A stretch of 46,091 nucleotides of DNA from an uncultured Granulosicoccaceae bacterium (GCA_938003855.1 CALKXD010000067.1:1-46091); one strand, 5' to 3'; counted from the stretch's first letter, positions 34,979-44,251 are shown. The notes: generated by a model not told the origin, from the sequence alone. Made by a program: numbers and translations.

Positions 34979-35839
34979 ATGCCGGTATTGAGCGAAGCCC
35001 AGAAAGCGTTTTTTCATGAGAATGGCTACCTGGTGGTTGAAGACGCGGTTGATCAGCAAACGCTGAGTGCTATGCAGGCTGACTTTGCCGCCTGGGTAGA
35101 AGACAGTCGCAACCACTCAGAACCCTACGGCGAGGCATTCGATGGTCGGGCGCGCTTTGACGTGGAAGCCGCACACAGCGCCGAGCAACCTGCGCTGCGT
35201 CGTGTCAATGCGCCGGTAGAAATATCCGACGCCTACTATCAGGCCATGAACAACAGCAACATGACGAAGATGCTGGCCGAGCTGATTGGCCCGAACGTCA
35301 AGTTCCATCACAGTAAAATCAACTCAAAATTGCCGGGTGGCAAAACGGCCGTTAAGTGGCATCAGGATTTTCCCTTCACCCCGCACACCAACGATGATGT
35401 GATTACCGCGTTGTTGATGGTTGATGAAGTCACGGCCGAAAACGGCCCGCTGGAAGTCGTTGCCGGCTCGCATCGCGGCAAGCTGCACAGCCTCTGGCAC
35501 AACGGTAGCTTTACCGGTGCAATTGAAAATTCAGTGGCTGAGCAATGTCAGCAACAGGCGATAACCTGCATGGGGCCCGCCGGGTCTGTGTGCCTGATGC
35601 ATACCCGGTTGCTGCATGGTTCCGCGCCTAATTTATCCAGTCACCCGCGAACCTTGTTTATTTGTGTTTACTCGGCAGACGATGCCATACCGCTGTCGCC
35701 TAACCCGATGCCCAATAAGTTCGAAGGCGCATTGGTGAGCGGAGAGAAAACCAATCGCGTACGGTCTGTTGACTACGAAGTAGAATTACCCGAAGTGCCA
35801 AAGGGCGCCTCTTTTTTTGTGCAGCAGGGAGCCGACTAG
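34979..35839 (+). CDS. Phytanoyl-CoA dioxygenase-family (Fe(II)/2-oxoglutarate) oxygenase
   Basis: The protein has 286 residues from the ATG at 34979, chosen over a GTG at 34958 because AGGAG is 8 nt upstream. The iron facial triad is visible: WHQD (H128, D130) and the distal His in RLLHGSAPN (H213), with R224 placed to bind 2-oxoglutarate. The N-terminal FFHENGYLVVEDAV is typical of the PhyH superfamily. Bacterial members hydroxylate small molecules such as ectoine, amino acids or fatty-acid derivatives; this substrate is unknown. It has its own promoter and no obvious operon partner. Confidence 0.88.
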   Translation: MPVLSEAQKAFFHENGYLVVEDAVDQQTLSAMQADFAAWVEDSRNHSEPYGEAFDGRARFDVEAAHSAEQPALRRVNAPVEISDAYYQAMNNSNMTKMLAELIGPNVKFHHSKINSKLPGGKTAVKWHQDFPFTPHTNDDVITALLMVDEVTAENGPLEVVAGSHRGKLHSLWHNGSFTGAIENSVAEQCQQQAITCMGPAGSVCLMHTRLLHGSAPNLSSHPRTLFICVYSADDAIPLSPNPMPNKFEGALVSGEKTNRVRSVDYEVELPEVPKGASFFVQQGAD

Positions 35840-36355
35840 GCACGACTGATAAAGCGATAGGGAGTAGCCCTGTGACGGCAGCGAGTCGATCTGGGGTCCC
35901 GCAGCTTTTGAACACTGCATCGGCCAGGCAGAGTATTCCGGCAGGTGAGTGCACTGAATCTAGGCGCGCAGGCAGCAAAGGAGGGACGCTCTACACCATA
36001 CGGATACACTTGATGCAAACCTGGTAGCCACCAGAGCCGCCAATATGCCTGGCAAAGATTTTTATAGAGCCCGTCTGTGGAACAGCCCGATCTACCATTG
36101 GCTTACTATTGCATCGGGCAGGATGTATATTGTCATGGTGTGCCGGGCAGGAGGAACGGAACAATCAGCAAGCCCGGATTCCGGGCTGCGATAGCGGCTT
36201 TCCGAATCCCGGTAACGGTTGTGGACTCGGCTGCGGTGACTGCCCGTGCTTTAGCGGGGCCGTGGAGTCTGTGGTAGGCAAAAGATTGCGTGCCTGAGTG
36301 GAACGCAGTAGCGCTTGTTTCTGGATGGGCACTAATTAGTGACAAGGTTGTCGAT
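35840..36355. other. Gene-poor stretch of about 516 bp
   Basis: No convincing gene is visible. Short open frames on both strands (such as 36044-36193 plus and 36133-36369 minus) lack recognisable content or good start signals. The notable element is a 17-bp perfect palindrome at 36171-36187. No tRNA-like or IS-like pattern was found. Confidence 0.45.
36171..36187. repeat. 17-bp perfect palindrome
   Basis: AGCCCGGA - T - TCCGGGCT has 8-bp arms around one base. It lies in the gene-poor gap before the HAD-like gene. It could be an operator, or a hairpin core with too small a loop for RNA; function unknown. Confidence 0.4.
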
Positions 36356-36997
36356 ATGCGTAGTAGCAAAGGGATAGGAAGTTTAGTTGCTTTGAATTTT
36401 GACGGAGTGGTGGCGAATGTCAGTGCGCTTGTACTCGACAGGCTGAACCATGTCTTTCATCGCTTTGATCAACCGGTCATTGACCTGTCGTCCTTCAACA
36501 ATCTATGGGGCCTCCCGCTTGTTGAGCTGGTGCAGCGTGCCAGCAACTGCTCAAACCCTGAAGCCATACAGATAGCCAAACAGTATCTGGCCTGTGTTGA
36601 CTCATGCCAGCTGCCCGCCGCCGACAGCGATGCAAACGAGATAATCGATTATCTGATGATGCGGCCCGCGCAGTTGGCCTGTCTGAGCCTTTATTTGCCG
36701 CGTGTGAAGCAACTGCTCGGAGCAACGTCTGCGGCAGGCTCGTTTGACTATGTGAGTGACAGTTGTGATGGCCGTGAGTCGCAGATCGCAAAACTGCTGG
36801 AGACGGCCGGATCTGCTGACGTTTGGCTGATCTCTGACCGGGTGGCTGATATCAAACTGGCGCGCGGACTCGGTATCGGTAGTGTCGCCGCCACCTGGGG
36901 TCATGATGACGAGTGGGATATGGCGCTGCACAGCCCGGACTATATTATCTCTGATAAAATCGAAGCGATGGAATTCATCGCCGGGCGAATGTTGTGA
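36356..36997 (+). CDS. HAD-like protein lacking the catalytic aspartate
   Basis: The protein has 213 residues from the ATG at 36356 with AAGG 8 nt upstream; a GTG further up (36290) is possible. The layout resembles phosphoglycolate phosphatase-type HAD hydrolases. A first strand with LNFDGVVA stands where the DxDGT motif is expected. A helical cap (about 35-130) follows, and then LISDRVADIKLARGLGIGSVAATWGHD, matching the usual GDxxxD region and C-terminal strand. The nucleophile position is Asn (N-F-D-G instead of D-x-D-G), and the GD of motif IV is SD. It may be a non-catalytic HAD or a variant enzyme. It has no clear operon partner. Confidence 0.65.
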   Translation: MRSSKGIGSLVALNFDGVVANVSALVLDRLNHVFHRFDQPVIDLSSFNNLWGLPLVELVQRASNCSNPEAIQIAKQYLACVDSCQLPAADSDANEIIDYLMMRPAQLACLSLYLPRVKQLLGATSAAGSFDYVSDSCDGRESQIAKLLETAGSADVWLISDRVADIKLARGLGIGSVAATWGHDDEWDMALHSPDYIISDKIEAMEFIAGRML

Positions 36998-37201
36998 CTT
37001 TGAAAAACTGAGCGCCGCAGCGGTCGACGTAACGTTGGCCGCCGGAGTTAACAGACTTACAATCGCAGTGTCGTTTTGCTAAAAGCTGGCACCAGCGGCT
37101 GGGGAGTATCCGCTCCAGCGCCGCCGGAAAAACCGGCTGATTGCGCAAGGTCGTTGCACAGCGGGTGTTGCGTTTTTTCGGCGTCCTTCACAGAGAGACA
37201 A

Positions 37202-37663
37202 ATGACTGACTCAACACAACCTACAGTGCCTGATGCGGCTTTCTACGAGTCAACCGACCCTGACGACCCGATCATCGATCAAATTGCCGCGGGTCTGCGG
37301 GCGTATAACCTACAGTTTACCAGTCGCAGTAAGTGCCACTATACGGTGGCGCTCAAAGATCCTGACGGGGTATTGATGGGTGGTGCAGAGTGCATTTCGG
37401 CCTGGCAGTGGATGATGGTGGAAAATGTATGGGTTGACGAGCAGCACCGGAAATCCGGCTATGGCACGCGATTGCTGCAGCAGATAGAAAAAGAAGCCTG
37501 CCGTCGCGGCTGCACCGGTATTTGCCTGGACACCTTCACTTTTCAGGCGCAGGGTTTTTATGAGAAGCTCGGCTATGAGGTGTTTGGCGAGTTGCCTGAT
37601 TTTCCCGCCGGCATACAACGCATCTACATGAGAAAAATACTTGAGCCAAAGTCTGCCGTGTAA
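37202..37663 (+). CDS. GNAT-family N-acetyltransferase
   Basis: The protein has 153 residues from the ATG at 37202 (GAGAG lies just upstream). Acetyl-CoA-binding motif A is VENVWVDEQHRKSGYGTRLL, with the Q/R-x-x-G-x-G/A pattern as R-K-S-G-Y-G. The later segment FYEKLGYEVFGEL is the usual GNAT strand-helix near the acceptor site. The acceptor (amino acid, aminoglycoside, protein or other) is unknown. The following membrane protein gene starts 35 bp after it, so they may share a transcript. Confidence 0.86.
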   Translation: MTDSTQPTVPDAAFYESTDPDDPIIDQIAAGLRAYNLQFTSRSKCHYTVALKDPDGVLMGGAECISAWQWMMVENVWVDEQHRKSGYGTRLLQQIEKEACRRGCTGICLDTFTFQAQGFYEKLGYEVFGELPDFPAGIQRIYMRKILEPKSAV

Positions 37664-37697
37664 GCCTGGATCAACGTCGGCTGCATCAGCGTTGTTG

Positions 37698-39197
37698 ATG
37701 CCCCCTGTGGTTATTGAAAAACAAACTCGCTGGCCCCTGCTCAGCAATGCCGGTGTTCGCTTGTCGCTAGTGCTGTTATTTCTGCTGTTGTCGGCGGTCG
37801 TGCAAGCGCATGTGTCCGAGCAAGCCTTTGTACTGCTGCTGCCGACCAAGGTATATATCAGCGCCGGGGTGGTGGCGGTCATTCTAACGATACTGGCGCT
37901 GGCACTGTTGCCTGAAACTTACCTGACGCGGGCGTTTGCCACCAGTCGGTTACTCGAATTGCCACCGCGCCCAGCTTTGCGGGAATCATTCAGCCTGGTC
38001 AGTTTCGGCGTGTTTTTGCTGTTGTTGTACGGTGGGCTGGCGGGCACCACTGATCCCCTGAAAAACCCCTTGTCTCTGTTTATCTGGACCGTCTGGTGGA
38101 TTGGTCTGCTGAGTCTGCAGGGTATTGCGGGTAATCTCTGGCATTGGCTGAACCCGTGGACCGGTCCGTTGGCAATACTGCGGCGTTTGGCCTCTGGACA
38201 CAGGCACCGGGCCGGTCCGCAACCCGCAGTAGATCATCGCCAGGCAATCGACGCCGTCGGTGCATGGCCGGCCATTGTGCTGCTACTGGCATTCACATCC
38301 TTTGCGCTGGCAGATCCGGTGCCCGGTGATCCGCTGCGGCTAACCTTGCTGGCGTTTGCCTACTGGCTGCTGACACTGCTGGCTATGCTCGTCGTCGGAG
38401 AAGAGCAATGGTTGCAGCGAGGTGAGTTTATTACCATTATCATGCGTCGCTTTGCGCAGCTTGCGGTAGTCGGCGGGCAGGACAACCAGTGGCGAATCGG
38501 CCTGCCGGGTTGGCAGACAGTGGCCCGCCCTGCGACGTCGGTCAGCACCGCTTTTTTTATTCTGCTGATGCTCGGCTGCGGTAGCTTTGACGGCTTGAAC
38601 GAGACCTTCTGGTGGTTAGCGGCAATCGGTGTCAACCCGCTGGAATTCCCCGGCCGGTCCGCTATCGTCAACGAAACAATCACAGGCTTGCTGTTGGCAA
38701 ATGGACTGCTGATCCTGTGTTTTGCGCTGTGTGTCTGGCTGGGACTCTGGCTGGCTTCAGACAAGCGCCCGGGGCCCACCACCGAACCGCATCTGCGCTT
38801 TGTACCGGTATTCACGCGACTGGCCATCTCGGTGCTGCCAATTGCTTTTGCCTACCACATTGCCCACTTTGCAACGTCATTTATGGTGAACAGCCAATAC
38901 GCTGTCGCGGCTCTGTCCGATCCACTGGCAAGTGGTGCAAATTATCTTGGTATCGGGCACCATTTTGTCAGTACCGGGTTTCTTAACTCGCGCGATTCGG
39001 TGCGCCTGATCTGGCTGGCTCAGGCCGCAGTCGTCGTCATCGGCCACATACTATCCGTGATCATAGCCCACCGGATTGCAATCGATCTGTTCGGCAGCAC
39101 GCGTCGAGCAGCCATCAGCCAACTGCCGCTGGCCACTTTCATGATCTTCTATACTTTTCTCGGGCTATGGTTGCTGGCCGCGCCGAAAGGTGCCTGA
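37698..39197 (+). CDS. Polytopic inner-membrane protein of unknown function
   Basis: The protein has about 499 residues from the ATG at 37698; a TTG at 37641 would overlap the acetyltransferase gene. A cleavable-looking N-terminal segment (LVLLFLLLSAVVQA) is followed by HVSEQAFVLLLPTKVYISAG and about 10-12 hydrophobic helices. Conserved-looking polar or aromatic residues in membrane segments include NLWHWLNPWTGP, FAYHIAHFATSF and LGIGHHFVSTG, with many His that could bind a metal or substrate. I do not recognise a transporter family with confidence. It sits upstream of a Liv-type importer but is separated from it by 308 bp. Confidence 0.7.
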   Translation: MPPVVIEKQTRWPLLSNAGVRLSLVLLFLLLSAVVQAHVSEQAFVLLLPTKVYISAGVVAVILTILALALLPETYLTRAFATSRLLELPPRPALRESFSLVSFGVFLLLLYGGLAGTTDPLKNPLSLFIWTVWWIGLLSLQGIAGNLWHWLNPWTGPLAILRRLASGHRHRAGPQPAVDHRQAIDAVGAWPAIVLLLAFTSFALADPVPGDPLRLTLLAFAYWLLTLLAMLVVGEEQWLQRGEFITIIMRRFAQLAVVGGQDNQWRIGLPGWQTVARPATSVSTAFFILLMLGCGSFDGLNETFWWLAAIGVNPLEFPGRSAIVNETITGLLLANGLLILCFALCVWLGLWLASDKRPGPTTEPHLRFVPVFTRLAISVLPIAFAYHIAHFATSFMVNSQYAVAALSDPLASGANYLGIGHHFVSTGFLNSRDSVRLIWLAQAAVVVIGHILSVIIAHRIAIDLFGSTRRAAISQLPLATFMIFYTFLGLWLLAAPKGA

Positions 39198-39505
39198 CCA
39201 CAGCCTGTATTGACGACGCCGGTGTAGAGGTTGCCTAGCCCTTTCGCGGCAATTCTATGCACGCGCAGCGGTGCTTGATGGTGACCGCTGTGGCAGTCTC
39301 GTCGCTGTGGGTAACCCCCGTCGTCGACTACCGTTACCGGCAGAACAGGGTATACTCGAGAGCACATCACGCCATGCGTGGTGGGCACAATTCCCGACCG
39401 GCAACTGGTTGAGTATCACGCGCTATTGACTGATGCGTGTATTTGCAATGCAACAGCCGTATGGAATACACACACAAAACGCTCGATACAGCGAGGAGTC
39501 CAACA
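39198..39505. other. Intergenic region upstream of the Liv-type operon
   Basis: These 308 bp hold no supported gene. A TATACT hexamer (39351-39356) is a good -10 candidate but has no clear -35 partner, and a TTGACT (39426-39431) lacks a matching -10. The importer promoter probably lies here, but I cannot fix its position. Confidence 0.4.
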
Positions 39506-40810
39506 ATGACCGATCACAGCGATAAATCACCGCGTCTCAGCCGTCGAAGTGCGATCAAAACACTGGCCGCCGGGGCCGGCGCTGTTGCTGCCAGTGGCAC
39601 ACTGCCGGGTCTCATGGGGTATTCCCAGGTGCATAGCGCAGAACCGATTCGCATTGGTTTTCAGGTTCATCGCACGGGTATAGGTGCCGCCTACGGACGC
39701 TGGTACGATCGCACAACCGAGGCTGCCGTGAAGCGCATCAACGATGCCGGCGGGATCAACGGACGCCCCATCGAGATTATCGCCGAAGACGACGGCACTG
39801 ATCCGAAGCGCGGTGCAGAGGTGGTTGAGAAATTTGCCAGCCAGCACAAGTGCGATGTGTCCTTTGGTACGCTGTTCAGTCATGTTGTTTTTGGCTCTGC
39901 GCCACGTGCCGGTGAGCTGAAAATGCCGTATTTTGTCGTCTCTGAAGGGCACCATGTGGCGAGTGGCAAGCTGAACCGCTACACCTTGCAGCCCGGTATC
40001 ACTGATGTAAAAAGTCAGGTAGAAGCCATGGGGCCGTTCATTGCCGAGAACCTTGGCAAAAAAGTCACCATGATTTATCCGGATTTTGCGTTTGGTCACG
40101 ACCACCGCGACTATTTTTCCGCCGCCTTTGAAGCACAGGGCGGACAAATCCTCGAGAAAATAGCAATACCGCCAACGGAAACCTCGTTTACCCGGTACTT
40201 CCCCAAAATACCGCGTGACACCGAAGTGATCTATCACGTGATGGTAGGGCCGGCGGTGCTGACCTTCGTTAAAGAAATGGGTGAGTTTTTTGGCCCGAGC
40301 AAACCTGAAATATTCGGTTTTATCGATAGCCTTGAAGCCGTTGACCTCAGCAGCCCCGGTCTTGAATTTCTGGAAGGTACCTATTTCTGGGAAGGACATC
40401 CGCGCTACGCACAGGACGACCAATCCGAATTCGATGCCCTGTACCGCGACGCCGTCGGGGTTGATGCCAATGGCGCGTCAGTGTCCGATGCCAAAGATGT
40501 CTCAACCTATGCGCACATGTTTGGTTGCTGGGAGACCCTGCATGTGATCAAAGCCGGTATGGAAGCGAGTGGCTATAGCGGCATCGCTGATCGCAGCAAG
40601 CTGATCGAGGCGGTCGAAGCGATGTCTGCCATGCCGCATTCGGCAGAGCACCCGCAGGGGGCAAAGATCTTCAACGGTAAAACGCATCAGGTATTTGGTC
40701 ATCAGTACATTTCTAAAGTGATGGATGGCAAATTGAAACTTGTTCATACCACGTCTATCGAAGACACACTGTACGAAGATGAAGTTGACTACACACAGCA
40801 ATCATTCTAG
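39506..40810 (+). CDS. Tat-exported LivJ/AmiC-type substrate-binding protein
   Basis: The protein has 434 residues from the ATG at 39506, with GAGGAG 8 nt upstream. The N-terminus carries a twin-arginine signal (RLSRRSAIKTLAAGAGAVAA, R13-R14), so it is exported folded. The mature part is a type I periplasmic-binding fold: PIRIGFQVHRTG, INDAGGINGRPIEII, DDGTDPKRGAEVVEKF and KVTMIYPDFAFGHDHRDYF. Such proteins bind branched-chain amino acids, amides, urea or aromatic acids. It feeds the LivHMGF membrane complex encoded next. A long hairpin lies between it and livH. Confidence 0.92.
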   Translation: MTDHSDKSPRLSRRSAIKTLAAGAGAVAASGTLPGLMGYSQVHSAEPIRIGFQVHRTGIGAAYGRWYDRTTEAAVKRINDAGGINGRPIEIIAEDDGTDPKRGAEVVEKFASQHKCDVSFGTLFSHVVFGSAPRAGELKMPYFVVSEGHHVASGKLNRYTLQPGITDVKSQVEAMGPFIAENLGKKVTMIYPDFAFGHDHRDYFSAAFEAQGGQILEKIAIPPTETSFTRYFPKIPRDTEVIYHVMVGPAVLTFVKEMGEFFGPSKPEIFGFIDSLEAVDLSSPGLEFLEGTYFWEGHPRYAQDDQSEFDALYRDAVGVDANGASVSDAKDVSTYAHMFGCWETLHVIKAGMEASGYSGIADRSKLIEAVEAMSAMPHSAEHPQGAKIFNGKTHQVFGHQYISKVMDGKLKLVHTTSIEDTLYEDEVDYTQQSF

Positions 40811-40835
40811 AAATCACTGAATGACGTTAGCACGG

Positions 40836-40874
40836 CCTGCCTGCTGCGGCACCTGTTGGTGTACAGCGGGCAGG
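40836..40874 (+). other. Intercistronic hairpin between binding protein and livH
   Basis: CCTGCCTGCTG (40836-40846) pairs with CAGCGGGCAGG (40864-40874) over 11 positions with one T-G wobble. Inside it, CACC/GGTG adds a small inner stem. It starts 26 nt after the binding-protein stop. No T-run follows. As with the PotD-type operon above, this probably raises binding-protein mRNA relative to the permease part. Confidence 0.6.
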
Positions 40875-40975
40875 TCGTGAGCACCGGCAGGCCTGTTATT
40901 GCTGTGCAGCGCCGGATCTCCGGTTTTAAAAAGTACGCAGGCGCTGGCGCTATCGTGAGTAACACAGGCTAGACA

Positions 40976-41902
40976 ATGGATTTTGGACCGCATTTATTTC
41001 TGGCCTCTCTGGAAGGCGCGATCACCACAGCGGTGCTTGCGTTGACGGCAGTGGGTCTGAGTATTGTTTTTGGCATCATGCGGGTGGTAAATGTCGCGCA
41101 TGGCGAGTTCTATATGCTGGGTGCGGTGATTGCCTGGTGGCTGACGTCGGCTATCGGCGGTCATCCGGCACTGGGCTTTGTGGTGGCATTAGTTGTGGCC
41201 CCGCTGTGTGTTGGCGCGCTGGCAGCACTGGCCGATTATCTGGTGTTGCGCCGCATCAACTATGATCCGGAGCGTACCATTGTTGCCACCATCGGCCTGC
41301 TCTATGTGGTACAGCAAAGCACTCTGATGACATTCGGACCGGAAGCCCGCCCGGTCGAGGCACCGTTTAACCAGCGTATTGCGCTGCCGTGGTTTGAATA
41401 CAGCGCCGACGGGTTCTCTCTGATCTGGCCCTGGGGTCTTGGTACCACCACTTATAAGCTTGCGGTTATTGTCGCAGCGGTGGTGATACTGCTGGCACTG
41501 TGGGCATTGATGTCGCGCACCCGGATCGGACTGATAATGCGAGCCACTCAACTCAACCGCGACATGGCACTGACGCACGGTATTAACGTCGAAAAAGTCT
41601 ACGCGCTGGTGTTTGGGCTGGGGGCGGCGCTGGCAGCCCTGGGGGCGGTGCTGATTGTGCCTATTCAGCAAGCGCACTATCTGATGGGAGGAGACCCGTT
41701 GCTGCTGGCTTTTATTGTTGTCATTATCGGCGGCCTGGGCAGTCTGCCCGGCACCGTGCTGGCGGCGGTGCTGATCGGTATGAGCGACGGCATTGTGTCG
41801 GTATTTTTTACCCCGACACTGGCTAAAATTCTGTCGACACTGCTGGTCGCCTTTGTGCTGGTGTTTCGTCCACAGGGCTTATTCGGTAAGCGTCTCGCAT
41901 GA
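40976..41902 (+). CDS. livH: Branched-chain amino acid/amide ABC permease LivH-type
   Basis: This 308-residue membrane protein has about eight helices. Typical LivH segments are GLSIVFGIMRVVNVAHGEFYMLGA near residues 27-50 (cited in part), RTRIGLIMRATQLNRDMA as the cytoplasmic coupling loop, and IVVIIGGLGSLPGTVLAAVLIG. It forms the translocation pore with LivM. Its stop overlaps the livM start by 4 bp (ATGA), showing tight coupling. Confidence 0.93.
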   Translation: MDFGPHLFLASLEGAITTAVLALTAVGLSIVFGIMRVVNVAHGEFYMLGAVIAWWLTSAIGGHPALGFVVALVVAPLCVGALAALADYLVLRRINYDPERTIVATIGLLYVVQQSTLMTFGPEARPVEAPFNQRIALPWFEYSADGFSLIWPWGLGTTTYKLAVIVAAVVILLALWALMSRTRIGLIMRATQLNRDMALTHGINVEKVYALVFGLGAALAALGAVLIVPIQQAHYLMGGDPLLLAFIVVIIGGLGSLPGTVLAAVLIGMSDGIVSVFFTPTLAKILSTLLVAFVLVFRPQGLFGKRLA

Positions 41903-42843
41903 ATAACGGCTGGCGATCATTCTGTTTGCACGCGGTCATCGTCGCACTGCTGGCCTATATGTATATCGGGCTGCCGGAATACCACAGCGGCAACTTTGCT
42001 CGCATAATGGTACTTGCCATTTACGCCATGGCGTACAACGTGTTGTTTGGTTATACCGGTCTGCTAAGCCTTGGGCATGCGTTGTTTTTCTCGGCGGGTA
42101 TGTACGGGCTCGGCCTGACGATTCAGCAATTTGGTGTCACCCCGCTGCCGGGCCTGCTGGCTGGTCTTCTGGCGGCGTTGCTGGTGTCTGCAGTTATAGG
42201 CGCACTGGCGCTGCGTACCACCGGCGTGGCATTTATGATCGTCACACTGATGTTTGCTCAGGCCGGCTACCTGACTATATTGCTGTTTGGCGAGTACACC
42301 CGTGGTGATGAAGGCTTTGTGCTGCAGCAGTCACAGCGCATACTTTTTGGTATTGATCTGTCACAGGCGCAAAACCGGTACTATGCGGCGCTGTTGTTGT
42401 TTTCGGTGTGTTTTATTGCCATTGCTTTTCTGGTGCGCAGTGGCTTTGGCAAAACGCTGGTGGCGATACGCGAAAACGAAGAACGTGCGCGCATGCTGGG
42501 CTACGATATTCAGCGTATCAAGCTCTATGCAATTATAATATCCGGCGTGATGTCCGGTTTGTCCGGTGCTGCTTACGCACTGCTGTTTGGCTACGCCGGC
42601 GCGACCTTCGCAACGGTGCAGTATTCTATTTTTCCGTTGTTGTGGGTGTTGCTCGGCGGTGCCGGCACTACCATCGGCCCCTTGATTGGTACCGTATTTA
42701 TGTTTTATCTGGTCGATTTTGCCAGTGAATTCACCAGTGCTTATATGCTGATCACCGGTGTGGTGTTAATTCTCCTGACGATGTTTGCACCTCATGGACT
42801 AGCAGGGGTGTTGCGCAAACGGGTAATGCCATGGCTGCCGTAA
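41899..42843 (+). CDS. livM: Branched-chain amino acid/amide ABC permease LivM-type
   Basis: The protein has 314 residues with many helices. ALYAMAYNVLFGYTGLLSLGHALFF-like content (here AIYAMAYNVLFGYTG, then SLGHALFF) is the LivM signature. GKTLVAIRENEERARMLGYD is the coupling loop that meets the ATPases, and WVLLGGAGTTIGPLIG lies near the end. It overlaps livH by 4 bp and livG by 13 bp. Confidence 0.93.
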   Translation: MNNGWRSFCLHAVIVALLAYMYIGLPEYHSGNFARIMVLAIYAMAYNVLFGYTGLLSLGHALFFSAGMYGLGLTIQQFGVTPLPGLLAGLLAALLVSAVIGALALRTTGVAFMIVTLMFAQAGYLTILLFGEYTRGDEGFVLQQSQRILFGIDLSQAQNRYYAALLLFSVCFIAIAFLVRSGFGKTLVAIRENEERARMLGYDIQRIKLYAIIISGVMSGLSGAAYALLFGYAGATFATVQYSIFPLLWVLLGGAGTTIGPLIGTVFMFYLVDFASEFTSAYMLITGVVLILLTMFAPHGLAGVLRKRVMPWLP

Positions 42844-43553
42844 GTTTGCTGTCCACCGTACAGCTGTCAAAGCACTACGCCGGCCTGCAAGCCGTCAGCG
42901 GGGTGGATTTTGATCTGTCCGCCGGACAGGTACGAGCATTGATCGGACCCAATGGTGCCGGTAAGACGACCTTCGTTGGCATGTTGTGCGGGCGCATCCC
43001 TGCTACCACCGGTACCGTATGGTTTAACGGACAAAATATCACCCGCTTGCCGGCCCATAAACGCATGGCGCTGGGGATGGCATATACGTTTCAAATTACC
43101 TCTATATTTGCGCGCTTGTCAGTGCACGAGAATGTGGCGCTTGCGGCGCGTCGCTTACACACTGGCGACAAACACCGTGTTGAAGCACTGGTGCAACAGG
43201 CACTGCAACGCGTGAACCTGCAGGACTATCAGCAGCAGATAGCCGGTGTTATGAGCTATGGGCATCAGCGTCTGCTGGAAATTGCCATGGGACTGGCACA
43301 ATCGCCGCGGCTGTTTATTCTCGACGAACCCACGCAGGGGTTGACAGAAAGCGAAGTTGCATCCTTTATAGAATTAATCCGCAGTCTGGCAGGGGAGACT
43401 ACCATTTTATTGATCGAGCACAATATGGATGTGGTAATGAAAACTGCCGATGCCATCACCGTGCTTAACTTCGGTGAAAAACTGGCCGAGGGTACGCCCG
43501 ACGAGATCCGTGCCAACGATGCGGTCCAGGCAGCCTACCTGGGTAAAAGCTGA
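42831..43553 (+). CDS. livG: ABC transporter ATP-binding protein LivG-type
   Basis: This 240-residue ATPase has Walker A GPNGAGKTT (39-47), the LivG-like signature MSYGHQRLLEIAMGLA in place of LSGGQ, Walker B LFILDEPTQGL and the switch His in LLIEHNMDVV. With LivF it powers the permease pair. The start overlaps livM by 13 bp, and the stop shares a base with the livF start. Confidence 0.93.
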   Translation: MAAVSLLSTVQLSKHYAGLQAVSGVDFDLSAGQVRALIGPNGAGKTTFVGMLCGRIPATTGTVWFNGQNITRLPAHKRMALGMAYTFQITSIFARLSVHENVALAARRLHTGDKHRVEALVQQALQRVNLQDYQQQIAGVMSYGHQRLLEIAMGLAQSPRLFILDEPTQGLTESEVASFIELIRSLAGETTILLIEHNMDVVMKTADAITVLNFGEKLAEGTPDEIRANDAVQAAYLGKS

Positions 43554-44251
43554 TGCTTGAAGTCAATAACATAGAAGTCGCCTACGATGACCTGCAGGTG
43601 CTGTTTGGTTTGTCGCTGCAGGTACAGGCGGGTGAAATACTCTGCTTGCTCGGTCGCAACGGGGCCGGTAAAACCACTACGCTGAAATCGATCATGGGAT
43701 TGTTGCCGCTGCGCAGTGGTGCCGTGATGCTGGCGGGTGAGAATATCGCAACACTGCCCGCCTATGACATACCCAAACGCGGTATCGCCTATGTGCCACA
43801 GGGCAGAGGGTTGTTTTCAGAGCTGACGGTCGCGCAAAATCTGGAAGTCGGGTTAATGGTGCGCGACTCCCCGGCCTCGCTGCGCGAGGATATATTATCG
43901 CTATTTCCGCGTTTGCGGGAGCGCTTGAAGCAGCGTGCCGAAACCCTGTCCGGCGGCGAACAACAGATGCTTGCTATGGCACGGGCAATGTGCCTGGACC
44001 CGCAGGTGATCCTGCTGGATGAGCCCACCGAAGGACTGCAGCCCTCAATGATCGAGCTGGTGCGCGATGTTATTTTGCGGTTAAAACAAGACAATGTGGC
44101 GGTGGTACTGGTCGAGCAGCATGTCGATGCGGTGTTGTCGATTGCCGACCGTGTCGCCTTTGTTGATCATGGCGTTATTCCGGAAACCGTAGCGGCCTCC
44201 GTGCTGCAGGCAGATAGCAGCAAGCTGTACCGTTACATCGGTGTCGGCTAG
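43553..44251 (+). CDS. livF: ABC transporter ATP-binding protein LivF-type
   Basis: This 232-residue ATPase has Walker A GRNGAGKTT (34-42), GIAYVPQGRGLFSELTV typical of LivF, signature LSGGEQQMLAMARAM, Walker B VILLDEPTEGLQPSM and VVLVEQHVDAVL. It ends the operon. The ATG overlaps the livG TGA by one base. A convergent hydrolase gene follows after about 150 bp. Confidence 0.93.
   Translation: MLEVNNIEVAYDDLQVLFGLSLQVQAGEILCLLGRNGAGKTTTLKSIMGLLPLRSGAVMLAGENIATLPAYDIPKRGIAYVPQGRGLFSELTVAQNLEVGLMVRDSPASLREDILSLFPRLRERLKQRAETLSGGEQQMLAMARAMCLDPQVILLDEPTEGLQPSMIELVRDVILRLKQDNVAVVLVEQHVDAVLSIADRVAFVDHGVIPETVAASVLQADSSKLYRYIGVG

Noticed and set aside
35840-36355. tRNA, integrase scar or insertion sequence in the gene-poor gap
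   Set aside because: No cloverleaf, transposase remnant, terminal inverted repeats or target duplication could be seen.
39527-40423. Long antisense frame (298 codons) opposite the LivJ-type gene
   Set aside because: It mirrors a well-supported gene with a Tat signal and clear family motifs, and its own translation has no recognisable domain.
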